Below are positions 1 to 10,659 of a stretch of 64,000 nucleotides of DNA, in pieces. How positions within the stretch are numbered: the stretch's first letter is position 1; each line of letters starts with the position of its first letter. Where the stretch lies: positions 11,178,001 to 11,242,000 of the forward strand of contig NC_085114.1 of NCBI RefSeq assembly GCF_030269925.1. The letters run 5' to 3'. The position numbers were made by a program, and so were the translations under genes. This DNA comes from Bombyx mori (taxonomy: Eukaryota; Arthropoda; Insecta; Lepidoptera; Bombycidae). A model generated the notes under the pieces. It saw only the letters and a list, made by a program, of their open reading frames with translations. It had not been told where the DNA came from and did no database searches.

Positions 1-1440
1 CTTATTTGTAAAATTTCTTCTCAAATAAAGTTCATATCATACAAACACATTGCCCGTGCTTCATCCCTGGGTAGTGACCCTAAATCAAATATCACCATAT
101 TTATTATGACTTATCTCTAGCACCCCAGGTCCGATTTTGCTACAGATTAGTTTTAAGAACTAGGAACGTTCCAAAATTACAAAAATTACCACAACTGTAA
201 GACCGACAGAACGCATTCATAATCAAACGGACGTAAAATTATGAAATCGTACTACCGATGATACATATTGTTAAAAATAGCTCATTATTATAGATGAACT
301 TAAATGTAATAATATTATAACTTTGGGCTAAATTTAGGTTAACTCGATCGCAATCTCATGACGGCCGAACATAATTACCAATTTTAGAATATCAAGCAAA
401 CCTATATGTAAAAGTTACACAATCAAATAAAATAATACAAGTATAGGAAAATTCTAATGTATTTTGAAAAAAAACTATAATAATCAGGCCAGTTTTGTAC
501 GAAGCAACGCTACATCAAAACATTAAGTTGCAATTTTTTACATTTAATGGCGTAATTTCAACCCTGAAAACCTATTCTTCAGACTAAATACTTGACGATT
601 TTAATGATTTGTTGAAATAATAACCAAAAATCAAATACATATACAATAATTAATTCTGCATTATATTAGAACTTTTTTAATTTTAAATGTTTAACCTTAA
701 AACGAAGTTAATACGGTTTTCATGGTTTTTGGTACATAAATAGATCTTATGAAAAAATTTGCGCTACAACAGTTGTTAAATTGAAAATACTGATGAAAAA
801 TCAGCAAGAAAAACTGTTTAGTTGTAAATGTATTATAAAATGTAGTATTTTGTTAATTTTCACATGAAATCTAGTAACTGTGAGCATACTAAGAAAAATT
901 ATAAAACTTTATATTTACTATATATATATAATATGTCGTTTTATTTATGAGATTTTTCAAATTAAATAATCTTATGTACTACATAAATATGATGATATTT
1001 CGATGTATGTGGAGTCTGTAAGTAAAAAATCTGCAAAAGTAAAAATTTATTGAAAGAATTAGTTGTGTTAATACATTTTTATTATTAAAATCTACGTTTC
1101 GTACTAAATAATTTAATTTTATAACGTCCACCAAGAGAATTATTGGAGAGCAAACAGAAGGAAGTCAAAGTACTAACTTTAACCTCCAAATACTGTTTAA
1201 AGTTTGCATCTTTTCAACAAAACCTTAAAAGTCCATAAAAACTACCTGTACAAAGATCTTAGAAATACGTAACATAAAGAGTTAGCTACTATAAATTATT
1301 GTATTATTTACTAGATAGCACTTTTTATTTCTACTATTCTAATTGTAATTATTTTTTTGTTATTAGGCAAACATAGGAAAAAGTTAAGAAATATTCTTAT
1401 TAATTACTAATGATAACCATTATTATTATTTATTTTATAT
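1..1440. other. AT-rich non-coding stretch
   Basis: No convincing coding region, RNA gene or repeat boundary was recognised. The sequence is very AT-rich with many short A and T runs and scattered stops in all frames. It looks like ordinary intergenic DNA beyond the 3' end of slmap. Confidence 0.5.
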
Positions 1441-1452
1441 TATATATTAATA

Positions 1453-1600
1453 GGCCCACCATCTCGTCTATTCTGCTGCGAAATAGTGACACGTTCCGTT
1501 TTGGAGCGTAGGTCAAACTTTCACCTTATATTTAAAGGTGGATAGAAGTATTCCTGCTGTGACGACTCTGGGTACCGATAACCACATCACCAGATACGCC
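1453..1600 (+). repeat. degenerate Bm1-like SINE fragment
   Basis: The block follows the Bm1 body order in plus orientation: a 'ccacc.tc.tctattctgc' start, then 'ttccgtttt', then an 'aaggtgg' element, and ends near 'accacatcacca'. Many substitutions and indels suggest an old copy. The call is by similarity to the better copies elsewhere in the window and is tentative. Confidence 0.4.
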
Positions 1601-1643
1601 ATGAGCACATTTATCCATAATACAAATGTACTACATATACCTA

Positions 1644-2950
1644 CTTAGTTTGGCCATAAATACTGTTACAATTAAAAATAAACAAAATATTACATTTGAA
1701 TTTGGAATCTGTCATTTTTATATGATTGCTCATTGTGTTTTCTCATTTTGGCACCAATACATTGTACAATATTTTGCGATATTAAATTATAGTGAGGTGA
1801 TAAAGAGAACCGAATCGCTGCGATTGCATTACACAAAGTAGGTATGGAGCCAAATGCAATTTTAAAACTCTCCATACGCTTGGTATTAGTAAAATGTTTG
1901 TGTACCGGGCTATTAATAGGTGCAATGAGACCTCCTCTGTTTGTGACAGAAAAAGATCTGGCCGTCCACGTAGTGTTCGTACGAAAAAGGTGGTCAAAGC
2001 AGTAAGGGAAAGAATTCGAAGAAATCCTGTCCGACAGCAAAAGATTTTATCTCGGGAGATGAAGATAGCACCTAGAACCATGTCGCGTATTTTACAAGAT
2101 GACTTAGGACTTGCAGCCTATAAGAGACGTACTGGTCATTTCTTAACTGATAATTTAAAAGAGAATAGGGTGGTAAAATCGAAACAACCACTGAAGCGGT
2201 ACGTAAAGGGAGGTCATAGAAAATTTTTGTTTACGGATGAGAATTTTTTTACAATTGAGCAACATTTTAACAAACAAAATGACCGTATTTATGCTCAAAG
2301 CTCTAAGGGAGCTTCCCAATTAGTCGATAGAGTGCAACGTGGGCACTATCCGACTTCAGTAATGGTTTGGTGGGGTATTAGCTATGAAGGAGTGACTGAG
2401 CCATACTTTTGTGAAAAAGGTATCAAAACATCGGCACAAGTGTATCAAGATACCATTCTTGAGAAGGTAGTGAAGTCCCTTAACAACACCATGTTCAATA
2501 ATCAAGAATGGTCCTTCCAGCAAGACTCGGCGCCAGGTCATAAAGCTTGGTCTACGCAGTCTTGGTTGGAAACGAACGTTTCGGACTTCATCAGAGCTGA
2601 AGACTGGCCGTCGTCTAGTCCCGATCTTAATCCGCTGGATTATGATTTATGGTCAGTTTTAAAGAGTACGGCTTGCTCTAAACGTCATGATAAGTTGGAG
2701 TCCCTAAAACAATCCGTACGATTGGCAGTGAAAAATGTTCCCATGGAAAGAGTGCGTGCTTCTATTGATAACTGGCCTCAACGTTTAAAGGACTGTATTG
2801 CAGCCAATGGAGACCACTTCGAATAAGCTTTTTATACTTTAAATTGTTTTATATTTATGTATTAAACTAACACACTGTAAAAGTTAATAAATGTTATTTG
2901 CAATAGAAATTTTATTTTTCCTTTGTCTCAGTATTTATGGCAAAACTAGG
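1644..2950 (+). mobile_element. maT-type Tc1/mariner DNA transposon
   Basis: A 1307-bp element is bounded by terminal inverted repeats. The left end starts CTTAGTTTGGCCATAAATAC and the reverse complement of the right end starts CCTAGTTTTGCCATAAATAC. TA dinucleotides flank both ends (1642-1643 and 2951-2952), the standard target duplication of this superfamily. One transposase reading frame fills the middle. The left end matches the terminus of the second copy near 51.8 kb, confirming the boundary. The transposase lacks its start region here, so the copy cannot supply its own enzyme, although both ends look usable. Confidence 0.9.
1894..2829 (+). pseudogene. maT transposase, 5' end broken
   Basis: The open frame encodes a Tc1/mariner DDE transposase that would cut and rejoin transposon ends in the nucleus. 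Visible landmarks are a basic GRPR AT-hook-like motif after the first helix-turn-helix, 'FTDENFF' with the first catalytic Asp, 'QQDSAPGH' with the second, and 'SPDLNPLDYDLW' with the third. Thirty-seven residues separate the second and third Asp (DD37D), the maT signature. The frame is about 310 residues. The copy near 51.5 kb shows about 36 further N-terminal residues; here that part (about 1786-1893) has lost the start codon and has a one-base loss in a T run near 1861. The ATG at 1894 is therefore internal and the gene is probably dead. Confidence 0.85.
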
Positions 2951-2952
2951 TA

Positions 2953-4684
2953 TATGCTTAGTATACTTATGTTGTCTAAAATAATGTTTTTTTTTCGGAT
3001 AAGTAAATTGAAGATAAATAAAGATAAGATAATGGCAAATAAATTAATTTGAATTTAAACTTCCCAGGAAGTAATCGTTTCACGTCTAGATTATGATCGG
3101 AATTGCATAGAACGCAAATATTGACAAGAAATAATGGTATGAACCTAATTTGAAAATATAATTTCTTCTAAGTAGGTTCCGATTTTAGTCATGTTTCTTC
3201 ATAAATGTTAAAAATATTCATTATAACCTTCGCTTATAATTATCAATATAGAGTACTTCGCATAAACCTTGCATAGCGAAATTTTCCCCTACAACTTCTC
3301 AGCTTATAGTTATAGGCAAAATATACTTGGGCAGTACACAGATTTATATTGAGAAATCAGTGCAAAATACAAATAAATAAAATCCAAAATATCAAAATAA
3401 CGAATTTTTGGTGAACACATTTTAACCCATTACGTTTGAAAATACATCTTTAACTGTAGCTTTCCATAACTTCGAATTAAATCAGCATGAAAAACATAAT
3501 TTATTTGTTTAAAGAAGACAATAAGTCCAGTGATGCTTGCTGTGCGTAGTAGAATATGGTACGTGACAATAGACGTATGCACTCTACGGAATGTTAAGAT
3601 GAACGCGTGGAAGAGTCCAAGTATGTCAAAGCCCACATGAATGGTAAAATTAAGAGTAAGAAGTTTAGCGTGACTTGATTTAGTGATGAAATGTAAATAC
3701 TTTAACACAGTGATCAAATTACATATATGTAAGTAAGTGAAAACAAGACAAGAGAAAGATAAAAAAGGTAGTTATCGAACACAAGATATTTGATAGATTC
3801 CTGAATCTTGCTAACGACATTTTCGAATTTTGCATAAAAACAAGCTCCAAAAAATAATAATATTTGGACCGTCGGTCTAACTAGCAAATTCACCAGCTTG
3901 ATAGAATATCTTCCTCATGTTGTTTTCTCCCAAATGTGTAACGATAAAAATGTTATCGGAGTGAACAAACGTATGACTAAAATAGACATAATCGAAAAAG
4001 TACACAATGCGCCTACACCTGATACAGGGAAGGAGTACAGATGTTAATGAAAATTAATTGTTTAAAAATAAATGTTAATCGTATGTCGGCAGTTTTCCTT
4101 TTAAACCGGAAACTGCATTCCAGTTTAAAACTTCTATCGTCCGCCAGCCACAGACGAATATTTGTTTGTAGTAATAAAATTTAATTACTCATAAAATAAA
4201 AACATAAACAAACTATTTGCATGTTTATTTTTGTGTTTATGTGCACGCTAAATGCCATGATGTTTAAGCAATTTCGAAGGTGATTATCAGTGAGGTATTG
4301 AGGTAAGCTGAAGCGACTAAATGAATCTTATTGAGGGCACGTGTAGCTGGCATCACAAACGATGCCAGTGTATTTTTTTTTTTTCAAATATTCAATTACA
4401 ATTCTTACCAGCCAGCTGCATACGGCGACTAGGCTTATTTTGCCGACGGAAACTTCTTACTTACAGATTGACAGATAAATCACGTTTTTAATGTTGTTTT
4501 AACTCTGAATGCACCGACGATTTCGAAGACCACCTCATATGAAGCGGTTACCCAACCGATTCTGTATTCATAATTACTTTAATGCTACCTCTCAATTTGA
4601 AACATGAGATCTTTTGTATTGAAGAATTACTGTCCCACCATCCAAACCAATCTTCGGTTTTATCGAAATGTAAAGACATTATTT
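2953..4684. other. non-coding stretch
   Basis: Nothing recognisable was found. A 95-codon minus-strand frame at 3430-3717 has no recognisable domain and starts in low-complexity AT-rich DNA, so it is not called. No repeat termini were seen. Confidence 0.45.
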
Positions 4685-4692
4685 CCGGGGAC

Positions 4693-5557
4693 CAGTGATC
4701 TCGAACGTCATAGAGCGAGATCGGTAGACTTGCCAGCTAAAATCGGTATATTTGTACTATTTTGTACCCAAAATCGGTATTTGTCAAAAAATATACAATA
4801 TTGAATCAAATTCGTTTATTTATTGAAAAAAAAAAATACTAATTTATAACAATCATATTTAAGAATAATAGGGAAATGATAAAATATTAAGGATGAAATT
4901 AAACAACAAAGGAAACATTTGAGTGTCATCGCCACGTTTTAGTAAAGTTACTTCCTCCCAAAATAGTTCTACATCATTAGGAAATGTTTTGATTTGTTCA
5001 CAATTTCTTAAAATGCGCCACTCTATATATACTACCTGGAGCCGCTGCGGTCATCCACAGTGCGTTTCCAGAGATCTTTTTTGCCACGTACCATCCGGCT
5101 ATGGAATGAGCTCCCCTCCACGGTGTTTCCCGAGCGCTATGACATGTCCTTCTTCAAACGAGGCTTGTGGAGAGTATTAAGCGGTAGGCAGCGGCTTGGC
5201 TCTGCCCCTGGCATTGATGAAGACCATGGGCGACGGTAACCACTCACCATCAGGTGGGCCGTATGCCCGTCTGCCTACAAAGGCAATAAAAAAAATTAAA
5301 AAAAATTCAATTGTCTGGAAATCATTGCTCTGAACAATATTGGGAAAGAGCCTACTCTTAATAAGTATCGAAGTAGTTTTGCCAATTTTAACATTTTGAA
5401 TCAATAATGTCTAAAAGTTTCAAATCGGTAGAAAAATTGGGAGAATTTCCATGTATATACTCTGAAATCGTAGAAAAATCGTTATATTTCGGTATTTCGG
5501 TAGAACAGAGCCCATATCGGTAGAAATACCGAAAAATCGGTAGGTTCGAGACCACTG
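4693..5557. mobile_element. non-autonomous hAT-like element with 8-bp target duplication
   Basis: The left end reads CAGTGATCTCGAAC and the reverse complement of the right end reads CAGTGGTCTCGAAC. Both are flanked by the identical 8-mer CCGGGGAC (4685-4692 and 5558-5565). An 8-bp duplication with CAG-starting termini is the hAT hallmark. Both ends are rich in repeated 'atcggta' sub-motifs. No transposase frame is present, and the middle is occupied by a CR1-like LINE tail. Confidence 0.85.
5031..5293 (+). mobile_element. 3' tail of a CR1/jockey-type LINE, nested in the hAT element
   Basis: The segment matches the tail at 26184-26388. A short stretch resembles the C-terminus of a LINE reverse-transcriptase ORF, followed by the recurrent 'ggtaggcagcggcttggctc' and 'ggtgggccgtatgc' motifs and a poly(A)-like end. 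It is 5'-truncated and has no intact frame. It lies wholly inside the hAT element, so it inserted later or was carried by it. Confidence 0.75.
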
Positions 5558-5792
5558 CCGGGGACCAATAAGTCGTTTTCGTAAATGCTTACGCGATTAA
5601 TATGTTTAGTATATTAAGGACTCGGTAGAAGCCTAAAGTAGTATTGATGATACAAAGGCCGTAACCACATAGGTATACCTATTTAAATAAAATAGCTATA
5701 TGTAGCTCTGCAACATAGCATACATTACAAAACAGCATAACATACAATACAGCTATTAGAATTTTTACAAATTATCTAAAGATCGCTTTGTG

Positions 5793-5893
5793 GCAGCAGC
5801 GACTTGGTTCTGCCCCTGCCACTACTGACGTCCCCGTAACCACTCACCATCAGATGGGCCGTATGCTCGTCTGCCTAAAAGGGCAATAAAAAA
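5793..5893 (+). mobile_element. short CR1-like LINE 3' tail
   Basis: About 100 bp of the same 3' tail as at 5031-5293: 'gcagcgacttggttctgccc', then 'caccatcagatgggccgtat', then 'ggcaataaaaaag'. It is diverged and severely 5'-truncated. Confidence 0.65.
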
Positions 5894-6257
5894 GAGCTGG
5901 CTGGGTTCGCTAGGCCAACTACTGTGAATGCGGAAAGATCATTACGTAGACAAATCTTGAAGTTTGGAGGTCAACGAACTGTCGAACGTTCTAGATACCG
6001 CTTAGTTTATGCCTTGGAGGTGATAGGTTTGCCAGTTCTAGCTCCTATTATATAGAATATTTTTTATTAAATTACCGCTAATAGATGCCATTGGAACGTA
6101 CGATGTCGCAGTAAATGTTTTTCTAAAACCTGCATAACGTACCTACCTAATACATTTTTTCATTATTCTGTACTATTAAAAACTTTAACAACCGATAAAC
6201 ATAATATAAGTTATTGTGTTATATTTATCCCCAACACAACGTGTTCTTTTATTTGTA

Positions 6258-6673
6258 CTAGAGTCCCGCAGTAGTCGAAATTCGACTATAATTAATTGGA
6301 ATTGTAAGTTTGTACACTATTATGGTTGTATTTTATACTTCTATAATCACAAATTTCGCCAAGACTACACTATAAAAAATATTAACAAACTATATTAAAT
6401 CTATTCTCAATTTGACAACAGACGTCAAGAACAAAAGTTTGACAATAACTAAATAGTATGCATGCGTGTGTGCGTAAAATACATGATATGTAGTGTGTGT
6501 AATGTTTTCTTTACTAATTTAATGTATCTTTTATGCATTATTTAAAAAAAATATTAGCATTGTGCACTTCTTCTCTATATTCTCTATAAGTGTGGAAAAT
6601 TTCATACTCCTCGGTCCGCGCAATTTTCGTAAAAAGGGATACAAAGTTTTTGCTTCACGTATTAATATATAGA
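6258..6673 (-). mobile_element. non-autonomous Helitron (416-bp family)
   Basis: On the minus strand the element begins TCTATATATTAATACGTGAA and ends in CTAG followed by T. A short perfect palindrome (AGTCGAATTTCGACT) lies about 10 bp before the end. The 5'-TC, the hairpin near the 3' end and the CTRR terminus are Helitron features. A second copy of the same length lies at 61034-61449 and an interrupted one at 22433-23376. No Rep/helicase coding sequence is present. Confidence 0.75.
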
Positions 6674-6719
6674 TATTTATAATTCTACTTTTAACGCGGT
6701 TTCAAATACTCAACTGAAA

Positions 6720-7085
6720 ATACGTATACAGTACATAGATAATACATATAAATTAGCTAGAGTAGGCGCGATCGTAGTATGCACTACTCGTAATATAATA
6801 TGAAGTGTATGTACTTTAAGAAACGAGAGATCATTGAAATCGTTCATCGAGACGTTAACTTTTGGTCCCGTGATAAATTCGTAAAGAACTTGTGTTACAG
6901 GTACCAGATAACGGAAATAAATGTAAGATTTTTTATTATACACATACATATATTTAATATACATCCATAGCCCCGGAAAAGACATTTATATTTATCATAC
7001 AAATATCTTCCCTTGGCGGGATTCGAAGCCGCGACCCCCTTGTGTAGTGACCATGTCACTTACCACTTCACCAGACGGCCGTATA
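6720..7085 (-). mobile_element. tRNA-derived SINE (not Bm1)
   Basis: Reading the minus strand, the head at about 7083-7014 resembles a tRNA gene: an A-box-like 'tggtgaagtggtaa' and a B-box-like 'ggcttcgaatcccgcc' about 40 bp later. A longer unrelated body runs toward 6720. This layout (pol III promoter head, non-coding body) is that of a SINE. The far end is not sharply defined. It is not a functional tRNA because the acceptor stem is not restored. Confidence 0.65.
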
Positions 7086-7453
7086 AATGCTTCGATAAAA
7101 CTGTAAAATTAGTGTTAGGTATATTTACAATTCATGTTAATAGATGCATTATAATCACGAATGCCTTCTATGCTGTATAAAATGACAATGACGCACGTGG
7201 ATTTTAGTAATAGGTACTAAAACAATAGTTTAATCTCAGTTTCGAAATAAAATGTTCTAGTATACTTTTCTTAATGTGATAGGTAGTGAAAATCGCATTA
7301 TAACGTCTACAGGTGCGCAGCCCCAACTAATGCATTCCGTTTTGAGTGGTTCGACGCTCATTATACAATGAAATTGAGATTTTGACATGCCTAATGATGG
7401 ATGGTGTCATTCAGATTGTCATATCAATGGACTTTGGAGTTAATGACTTTTCA

Positions 7454-7697
7454 TTTTTTATTGTTTAGATGGGTGGTCGAGCTCACGGTCCACCTGATAT
7501 ACTGTGGTTACCGGAGCCCATAGAGAACTACAATGTAAAGGTCGCCACCCACCTTGAGCTAAATATCTAAAGTGTCAGTTTTTACACTACAACGGCTGCC
7601 CTACACTTCGAACCGAAACGCATATCTGATTCACGGCAGAAATAGGCAGGGTGGTGGTACCTACCCGTGCAGACCCACAAAACGTCCTACCACCGGT
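7454..7697 (-). repeat. Bm1 SINE, 5'-truncated, diverged
   Basis: Minus-oriented Bm1 body running from the T-rich tail copy 'ttttttattgtttag' to 'cctaccaccggta'. It contains the family landmarks 'gagctcac', 'aacggctgccct' and 'cacggcagaaataggcaggg', with many substitutions. Confidence 0.8.
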
Positions 7698-7786
7698 ATT
7701 CCGTCAAATATTCGATTAAAGCTTTTCAAGGTCTTCTTAGTCTTTTTTTGCTTTTCGCGGTTGAGACGATGGGCCCTTGGGGCCTT

Positions 7787-7963
7787 GAAGCAAAGAATTT
7801 TTATCAGAAATCTCCAAACGCTTGAAGGAGGCTACACGTGATGCTAAGGCTGGCTGGTACTTTGCACAGAGAGTGAGTCTGGCTGTCCAACGAGGTAACA
7901 TACCCAGTATCTTGGGAACTGTGCCTCCCTCAAGCGTATTGGAAGATTTGTTCTACTGTGCGA
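7787..7963 (+). pseudogene. retroelement-like coding remnant
   Basis: A plus-strand frame of about 58 codons without a stop ends at a TGA near 7961-7963. It contains 'AGWYFAQRVSLAVQRGN' and ends 'SVLEDLFYCAS'. This resembles the C-terminal part of a transposable-element protein, but the family was not identified. An in-frame stop lies just upstream (about 7786), so it is a remnant rather than a gene. It directly follows a Bm1 copy and some unassigned sequence. Confidence 0.35.
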
Positions 7964-9482
7964 GTTGATTTTCGTTAAATTATTTTGATTTGTTATTTGT
8001 AATTTGCGTACATACTACGTGATGAGAAGCTTTAACAAATATAATATATTTTTATTGATTTACCGATTCTCAGAGCGGCGCGTACCCGATATTAGACTCA
8101 ATGTTTTAAACACACATTCTATTAGGAGCATAGATGTGGGAGGGTCCGTATATAACTCTATCAGTTTGCACTCAAACAGAGCAACGTGTCGCATTTACTG
8201 AATTACGTATCTCGACACTCGTTAGTCAGACTATTATTTCGCGGCTGCGTCATACTCTCTGTACACGTCATTCCACTTTTTTCATTAACCATTTACTAGC
8301 TGTTGCAGCTATTTTGGTACGATCTGACGTGGCTCGTGGGCGTACTAAAAAACACATTTTTTTTTTACAAAATATTTCATATCTCCCTATTTATTAGCAT
8401 TGCGATTTCGAAAATTAAAACAACATTAATTTTTTTTTAAACAAATCAATATGTATTATTTCCAATAAATTTTATCAGTTACACATCCACATTGAATGCA
8501 TATTAATTACTTCATAAAATACAACATAGTCTTCGACGGAAATTTAACTAAATTAAAAAAACGAATACTAGTTAAATATTTACAGTTAGGTAAGGTATTC
8601 AATAAAACACAAAATAAAACATTGAACATAACAAAAATCAGTGCAACAATATAAAATAATAAATATTTATAGACAGTGAACTCCGACGTGGTTGTTATAT
8701 AAATTCTATGAGTATAATAAAACTTTAGTTAGACAAGTTCGTTACGATAATATCTATTGGCCTTCACATCACAGAGCTAAGCTATATCGAGGATCGAACG
8801 GCACATCAGCTAGCCGAGAGTCACCATAACATTTGTACATAGTAAACTTGTGCCTTCCACTATACAACTAAAAATATATCTTCATAAAAACGAAACAAAG
8901 TATACGATACGACCGTGAACAGCAAGTGGCACAATAACACCTAAACCCCATGCACAAAACATCTCTAAACTAAAATCTTGTGAATTATTGAAACTAAAAC
9001 ATTACTACGCATAAATAATAGAAAGACTATCATAGTGAGAGATGCATTTAAATGCTTCTTCGAATGACAAATCATTAGAATATTCGATTTGAAAACTGGC
9101 TCTAAAAATTGCATAACCAAAATGCAGTTAGTCCCGCAACCTACCGAGGCTAAATATACAGTTTTAAAGACTAGAAAAATGCAAACGATTCGAAGATAAA
9201 GTCCCGATTGGATCGTGAGCCAATGGATAGGTCGGACCGCGGAGTTATAACAATGATATGTTCGGGTCCGTCGTCACCCCCTCGATGCAAATTAAACAAA
9301 TACAAGTTACTATGAATACATCGTTCTATTTATAAACCGTCAAAAATTTACAACAATAATAATAATAATAACCTGATCGATTTCGTCACCACTCAAAATC
9401 GCTCAGACGACTAATTAAATTGTACAAGATTCACAACAATATTATAAAACGAGCGCAGTCGTTGTTAGGCCTTAGAATTTGT
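7964..9482. other. non-coding stretch downstream of slmap
   Basis: No domain-bearing frame was found. The part from about 8400 to 9480 is A/T-rich and could be extended slmap 3' UTR if a distal poly(A) site is used, but nothing in the sequence proves that. A short ATT-type microsatellite lies near 9355-9371. Confidence 0.4.
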
Positions 9483-9993
9483 TTTATTTTTTTATAATTT
9501 ACAATTTATTTATTATGGCAGATTTCAACATTCAATTTCATTAATCTTTATCAACGCGCGATATCAATTTTCAGAGACACCACACGAAACGCACAGTCGG
9601 GCGACGAAGCAAAGCGACCGCTGCTGGTGGTCGCTGCGTCACGCGACATCATGGCACTTCCGATTCGATCACACCACGAAGCCGGGATTCCCTTTGGCGT
9701 TCAAATAATTGCCACACACACACACACGCACACAGACGACCCGACAAAAACCGTCCCACACAAGTAACATTCTCAATCGACAAAATATCTGAGCTCTCCA
9801 CGACGCAACGCTAATGAGTCACGTTTACACGTCACGCGGACACTCGAGTAGAAGAGCGGGGAGAGGTGCAAGTGTCGACGCGACCGATATAGTCGAAACG
9901 GGCACAAAGAGAATGAGCAAAGATTCGGAGGGGGGGACGGGTAGAGGTGGCGCGGGGCTAGGCGAACCCGGGCGGGTCCCACGTGGCCGTCCA
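9483..9993 (-). other. candidate slmap 3' UTR
   Basis: Sequence immediately downstream of the slmap stop codon. The first canonical AATAAA on the minus strand is at 9505-9510 and another at 9483-9488. It includes a CA/TG microsatellite near 9714-9733. The extent is inferred from the hexamers only; transcripts would be needed to place the cleavage site. Confidence 0.4.
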
Positions 9994-10659
9994 TCAGGAG
10001 ATGTAGGGCAGCAGCAGCCAGTACAGCGCGGCGGCCAGCAGCGGGGCGACCAGCGCCAGCACGGGCGTCTGCAGCGGAGACTTGGTGCGCAGCGCCGCCA
10101 GCTGCGCCGCCAGCCGGGCGCGCTCGCAGCTCTCCTCGGCCCAGCGCTCCTTGGCGCGCACCAGCTCCTCCTCGAGCGCGTGCAGGCTCCCGTTCTGCAG
10201 CGTCACCTGCAGCCGCTGCTCGTCCGACAGCCGCGTGCGCTCCCCGACCTCCTCCCGGTTCGTCTCGACGGTGGCGACCGAGTCGGTTTCGTCATCTTCG
10301 TCGTCATCAAAGTCGAGCCGGAACATCTCGTCGATTTCGGCGGATATCTTCCCGGCGTCGACGCTTCGGTCGGCGCAGTCGTCGTCGATCCCGCCGAGGT
10401 CCTCGAGGGATCGTGTCGTCTCGACGGCCTTGTCCGCGGCGGCCCGGTCCCGGTCGGCGCCCGCCAGGAGCCGCTCGATTTGTTGATCCTTGACCATAAG
10501 GTCGGCACGCAGCTTTTCAATAACGGAGGTCAAGTCATCGACGTCGGAACGCGTCGGCCGGAAGGCTAGCTCGGCTTGCATCTCGGCCGCGTTCGACGCC
10601 AAACGTTGAATTTCGGCAAGGTTCGCTTCTTCGGCTACCGTCGAACGAGTGAGTTGAGC
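9994..10659 (-). CDS. Slmap: slmap exon 13 (C-terminal coiled coil and tail anchor)
   Basis: Terminal coding exon of 222 codons including the TGA stop at 9996-9994. Acceptor 'tttcag' precedes GCT CAA CTC in phase 0. It encodes heptad-rich sequence, an acidic run '[11 protein letters not shown]' (about residues 693-703) and a final hydrophobic segment '[20 protein letters not shown]', fitting a tail-anchored ER or nuclear-envelope protein. GC content is far higher than in the flanking introns. A 251-codon frame on the opposite strand is a shadow of this exon. Confidence 0.92.
   Translation of the reverse strand, partial: AQLTRSTVAEEANLAEIQRLASNAAEMQAELAFRPTRSDVDDLTSVIEKLRADLMVKDQQIERLLAGADRDRAAADKAVETTRSLEDLGGIDDDCADRSVDAGKISAEIDEMFRLDFDDDEDDETDSVATVETNREEVGERTRLSDEQRLQVTLQNGSLHALEEELVRAKERWAEESCERARLAAQLAALRTKSPLQTPVLALVAPLLAAALYWLLLPYIS

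Noticed and set aside
3430..3717. 95-codon minus-strand frame with hydrophobic residues
   Set aside because: AT-rich DNA yields such frames by chance; no start context, domain or splice support.
9814..10569. 251-codon plus-strand open frame
   Set aside because: It is antisense to GC-rich slmap exon 13; the low-complexity Arg/Gly/Gln sequence is the expected shadow.
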